A DNA stretch of 64,000 bases, taken from NCBI GenBank assembly GCA_963814805.1, contig CAWFER010000010.1, forward strand, positions 1-64,000, written 5' to 3'. Of this stretch, positions 62,733 through 64,000 are shown piece after piece. Both the position numbers and the translations under genes were made by a program. This DNA is from AP-15 sp963814805. GTDB lineage: Bacteria > Pseudomonadota > Alphaproteobacteria > ATCC43930 > CGMCC-115725. The notes beneath the pieces are model-generated. The model was not told the DNA's origin, searched no databases, and saw only the letters and a program-made list of their open reading frames with translations. Each line of letters begins with the position of its first letter. Position 1 is the first letter of the stretch.

Positions 62733-62760
62733 TACCCCGGTCACAGCCGAAACCGGGGTA
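62733..62760. terminator. 9-bp perfect hairpin between convergent small genes
   Basis: TACCCCGGT (62733-62741) and ACCGGGGTA (62752-62760) around a 10-base loop. It lies between the basic peptide gene (plus) and the end of the small-peptide operon (minus), so it could end either transcript. No T-tract. Confidence 0.45.
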
Positions 62761-62807
62761 AGGATACAAAATATAGGATCAACAGTTTTTCGCGAACGCT
62801 CCGGGTT

Positions 62808-62918
62808 TTAGTTACCACCCGGATCGGCATAGATGGGAGTCGCGGCAACGGTGAAGACAGTGACTGCGCCGCCGATCACGGCGAAGGCGAGCATCAGAGA
62901 GAAGACCAGCTTTTTCAT
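62808..62918 (-). CDS. Tandem signal-peptide-like mini-protein, copy C
   Basis: 36 aa, ATG at 62918 preceded by GGGAGCC. A KK start, a hydrophobic core of about 20 residues (VFSLMLAFAVIGGAVTVF) and ATPIYA then DPGGN. The pattern equals a complete signal peptide with a predicted cut after IYA, leaving only five residues. It is third in a run of three related genes and differs from the others by lacking Cys in the tail. Confidence 0.55.
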   Translation of the reverse strand: MKKLVFSLMLAFAVIGGAVTVFTVAATPIYADPGGN

Positions 62919-62932
62919 CGAAGGCTCCCGGT

Positions 62933-63040
62933 TTAGCAGTTCTGGCAGGCGGCGACCGGCGTTGTGGCGAGACCGGTGACGGCGACCGCGCCGCCGAGCA
63001 CGGCGAGGGCCGGCGCAACAGCGAGGACGAGCTTTTTCAC
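62933..63040 (-). CDS. Tandem signal-peptide-like mini-protein with CxxC tail, copy B
   Basis: 35 aa, GTG at 63040 preceded by AGGAGC. Same layout: VKKLVLAVAPALAVLGGAV core, then TTPVAA and CQNC. VAAC also fits a lipobox, so the product could be lipidated on the first Cys. 13 bases after copy A and 14 before copy C, so one operon. Confidence 0.6.
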   Translation of the reverse strand: MKKLVLAVAPALAVLGGAVAVTGLATTPVAACQNC

Positions 63041-63053
63041 CGAAGCTCCTATT

Positions 63054-63164
63054 TCAGCCGCAGGTAGAGCAGGCGAGAACAGGCGTGCTGCCCATGGTTG
63101 AAACCGCGACGGCACTGCCGACCACGGCGAGGGCCAGCGCGACGGCCATCATCAGCGTTTTCAT
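63054..63164 (-). CDS. Tandem signal-peptide-like mini-protein with CxxC tail, copy A
   Basis: 36 aa, ATG at 63164 with a GGAGGGGAG ribosome site. MKTLMMAVALALAVVGSAV core, then STPVLA and CSTCG. First gene of the three-gene run. The shared pattern (MKxL, hydrophobic core, TPVxA, short tail with CxxC) is conserved in the three copies while the bases differ, which argues for real coding. Confidence 0.6.
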   Translation of the reverse strand: MKTLMMAVALALAVVGSAVAVSTMGSTPVLACSTCG

Positions 63165-63404
63165 GTGCGTGCTCCCCTCCAAAAAACTCACCAGCCTTTA
63201 TTCGCGTGTGAATTTGGGTGCATCCCGCCCACTCGCCATCAAGGAAACGCCGCAGCGAGTTTGTAACGAGTTCCCGCTCTGTACGCGTATCTTGGTTAAT
63301 AGCCTAATCCTCCTCCGACGCCGCGCGCACGTGTTCCACAAATCAAGACTTTCGGGAAATTCGCTTGCCATAGCCCGATCAATGGGTTACGCTTCCCGTA
63401 AGAT
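63165..63404. other. Divergent intergenic region
   Basis: 240 AT-richer bases between the mini-protein operon (minus) and the serine recombinase (plus), expected to hold both promoters. None was certain. Confidence 0.4.
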
Positions 63405-63974
63405 ATGACTGGAACTCAACTGCAAAACTGCCGTCTCGGCTATGCCCGCGTCAGCACCTACGGGCAGACCCTCGACGCCCAGCTTGAACAGCTACGCGGT
63501 GCGGGCTGCACCAAGATTTTCCGCGAGAAGGTGACGGGCGCGCACAACGACCGACGCGAGCTTCTGAAAATGCTCGGCCATCTCGCCCCCGGCGACGTGG
63601 TGACGGTGACCCGCATCGACCGCCTCGCGCGCAGCACCTTCGACCTGTTCGCCATCGTCAAGCAGATCGTCGACGCCAAAGCGCAATTCCGATCACTGGC
63701 CGAGCCGTGGGCCGACACCGGCACCAGCACCGGGCGGCTCATGATCGCCGTGCTCGGCGGCCTCGCCGACGTGGAGCGCGATCTTATCCGCACGCGCACC
63801 GCCGAGGGCCGCAGCCGCGCGCAGAAGCGCGGGCAGCATATGGGCCGACCCTCGAAACTCACCGACGCACAGAAGGCCGAAGCACGGCGGCGGCGGGCGG
63901 CGGGCGCGACGCTTGCCGAACTCGCCCGCAGCTACGACGTAGGCAAGAGCACGATTTCACGGCTCACAGTGTGA
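63405..63974 (+). CDS. Serine recombinase (resolvase family)
   Basis: 189-aa recombinase. Ser nucleophile in RLGYARVSTYGQTLD (about residue 17), GDVVTVTRIDRLARSTFDL (Arg core, about residues 65-80) and a C-terminal HTH (GATLAELARSYDVGKSTISRL, about residues 165-185). No partner genes are seen before the window ends. Confidence 0.85.
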   Translation: MTGTQLQNCRLGYARVSTYGQTLDAQLEQLRGAGCTKIFREKVTGAHNDRRELLKMLGHLAPGDVVTVTRIDRLARSTFDLFAIVKQIVDAKAQFRSLAEPWADTGTSTGRLMIAVLGGLADVERDLIRTRTAEGRSRAQKRGQHMGRPSKLTDAQKAEARRRRAAGATLAELARSYDVGKSTISRLTV

Positions 63975-64000
63975 GAAGCGTGCCGATCACACGCGAGCGA

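Noticed and set aside
1..64000. rRNA, tRNA or riboswitch genes
   Set aside because: No segment with the expected conserved sequence or cloverleaf was recognised by eye; a covariance search could not be run.

Overview
The window is GC-rich alphaproteobacterial DNA and looks like a large conjugative plasmid, or a plasmid-derived island, with a heavily rearranged cargo half. The evidence is a RepC-type initiator with an antisense RNA, a ParA plus small RHH partition pair, a VirB1-B4 type IV secretion cluster, and a conserved accessory block (ArdC, ParB-type protein, methylase/strawberry-notch helicase, toprim protein, DUF2493, DUF6961, DUF736) known from plasmids of Rhodospirillales, Rhizobiales and sphingomonads. 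I favour an Acetobacteraceae or related host; this is inference only. No rRNA, tRNA or CRISPR array was seen.

Layout. 1-2382 (minus): virB4 (cut by the window edge), virB3, virB2, virB1. 2383-3771: repeats and a frameshifted XRE regulator. 3772-8690: a HerA/DUF87-like ATPase, repC with a plus-strand antisense RNA, a small RHH gene, then divergent parA and an RHH partner flanked by CTAG-rich and palindromic sites. 8811-19942 (minus): the conserved accessory block; DUF2493, toprim, helicase and ParB all carry single-base indels. 20125-29223: an ardC gene split by an 8.2-kb segment holding three overlapping tyrosine recombinases (a recombinase-in-trio, RIT, arrangement), an IS110-family transposase and a second, intact ardC.

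29.5-49 kb is a defence and toxin-antitoxin island: a predicted PD-(D/E)XK nuclease, a TacA/TacT pair, a two-gene CBASS (CD-NTase plus Cap15-like effector), an orphan Phd antitoxin, a three-gene restriction-modification-helicase locus broken by indels and an IS1595 remnant, an Abi protein, a wHTH / 59-aa protein / SMC-like ATPase operon (the best candidate for an uncharacterised system), a tyrosine integrase and a FitAB/VapBC pair. 49-64 kb holds a DHA2 efflux pump, an IS110 element, integrase fragments, a sedolisin peptidase with a possible partner, an HNH protein, three serine recombinases, an intact Tn402-like transposon with 47-bp inverted repeats and 6-bp target duplication, an alpha/beta hydrolase, and three tandem 35-36-aa signal-peptide-like peptides, two of them ending in CxxC.

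Many genes at 10.5-20 kb and 34-42.6 kb are split only by single-base indels while their codons stay clean. This looks more like very recent decay or uncorrected sequencing indels than old pseudogenes, so functional calls there describe the intact ancestor.
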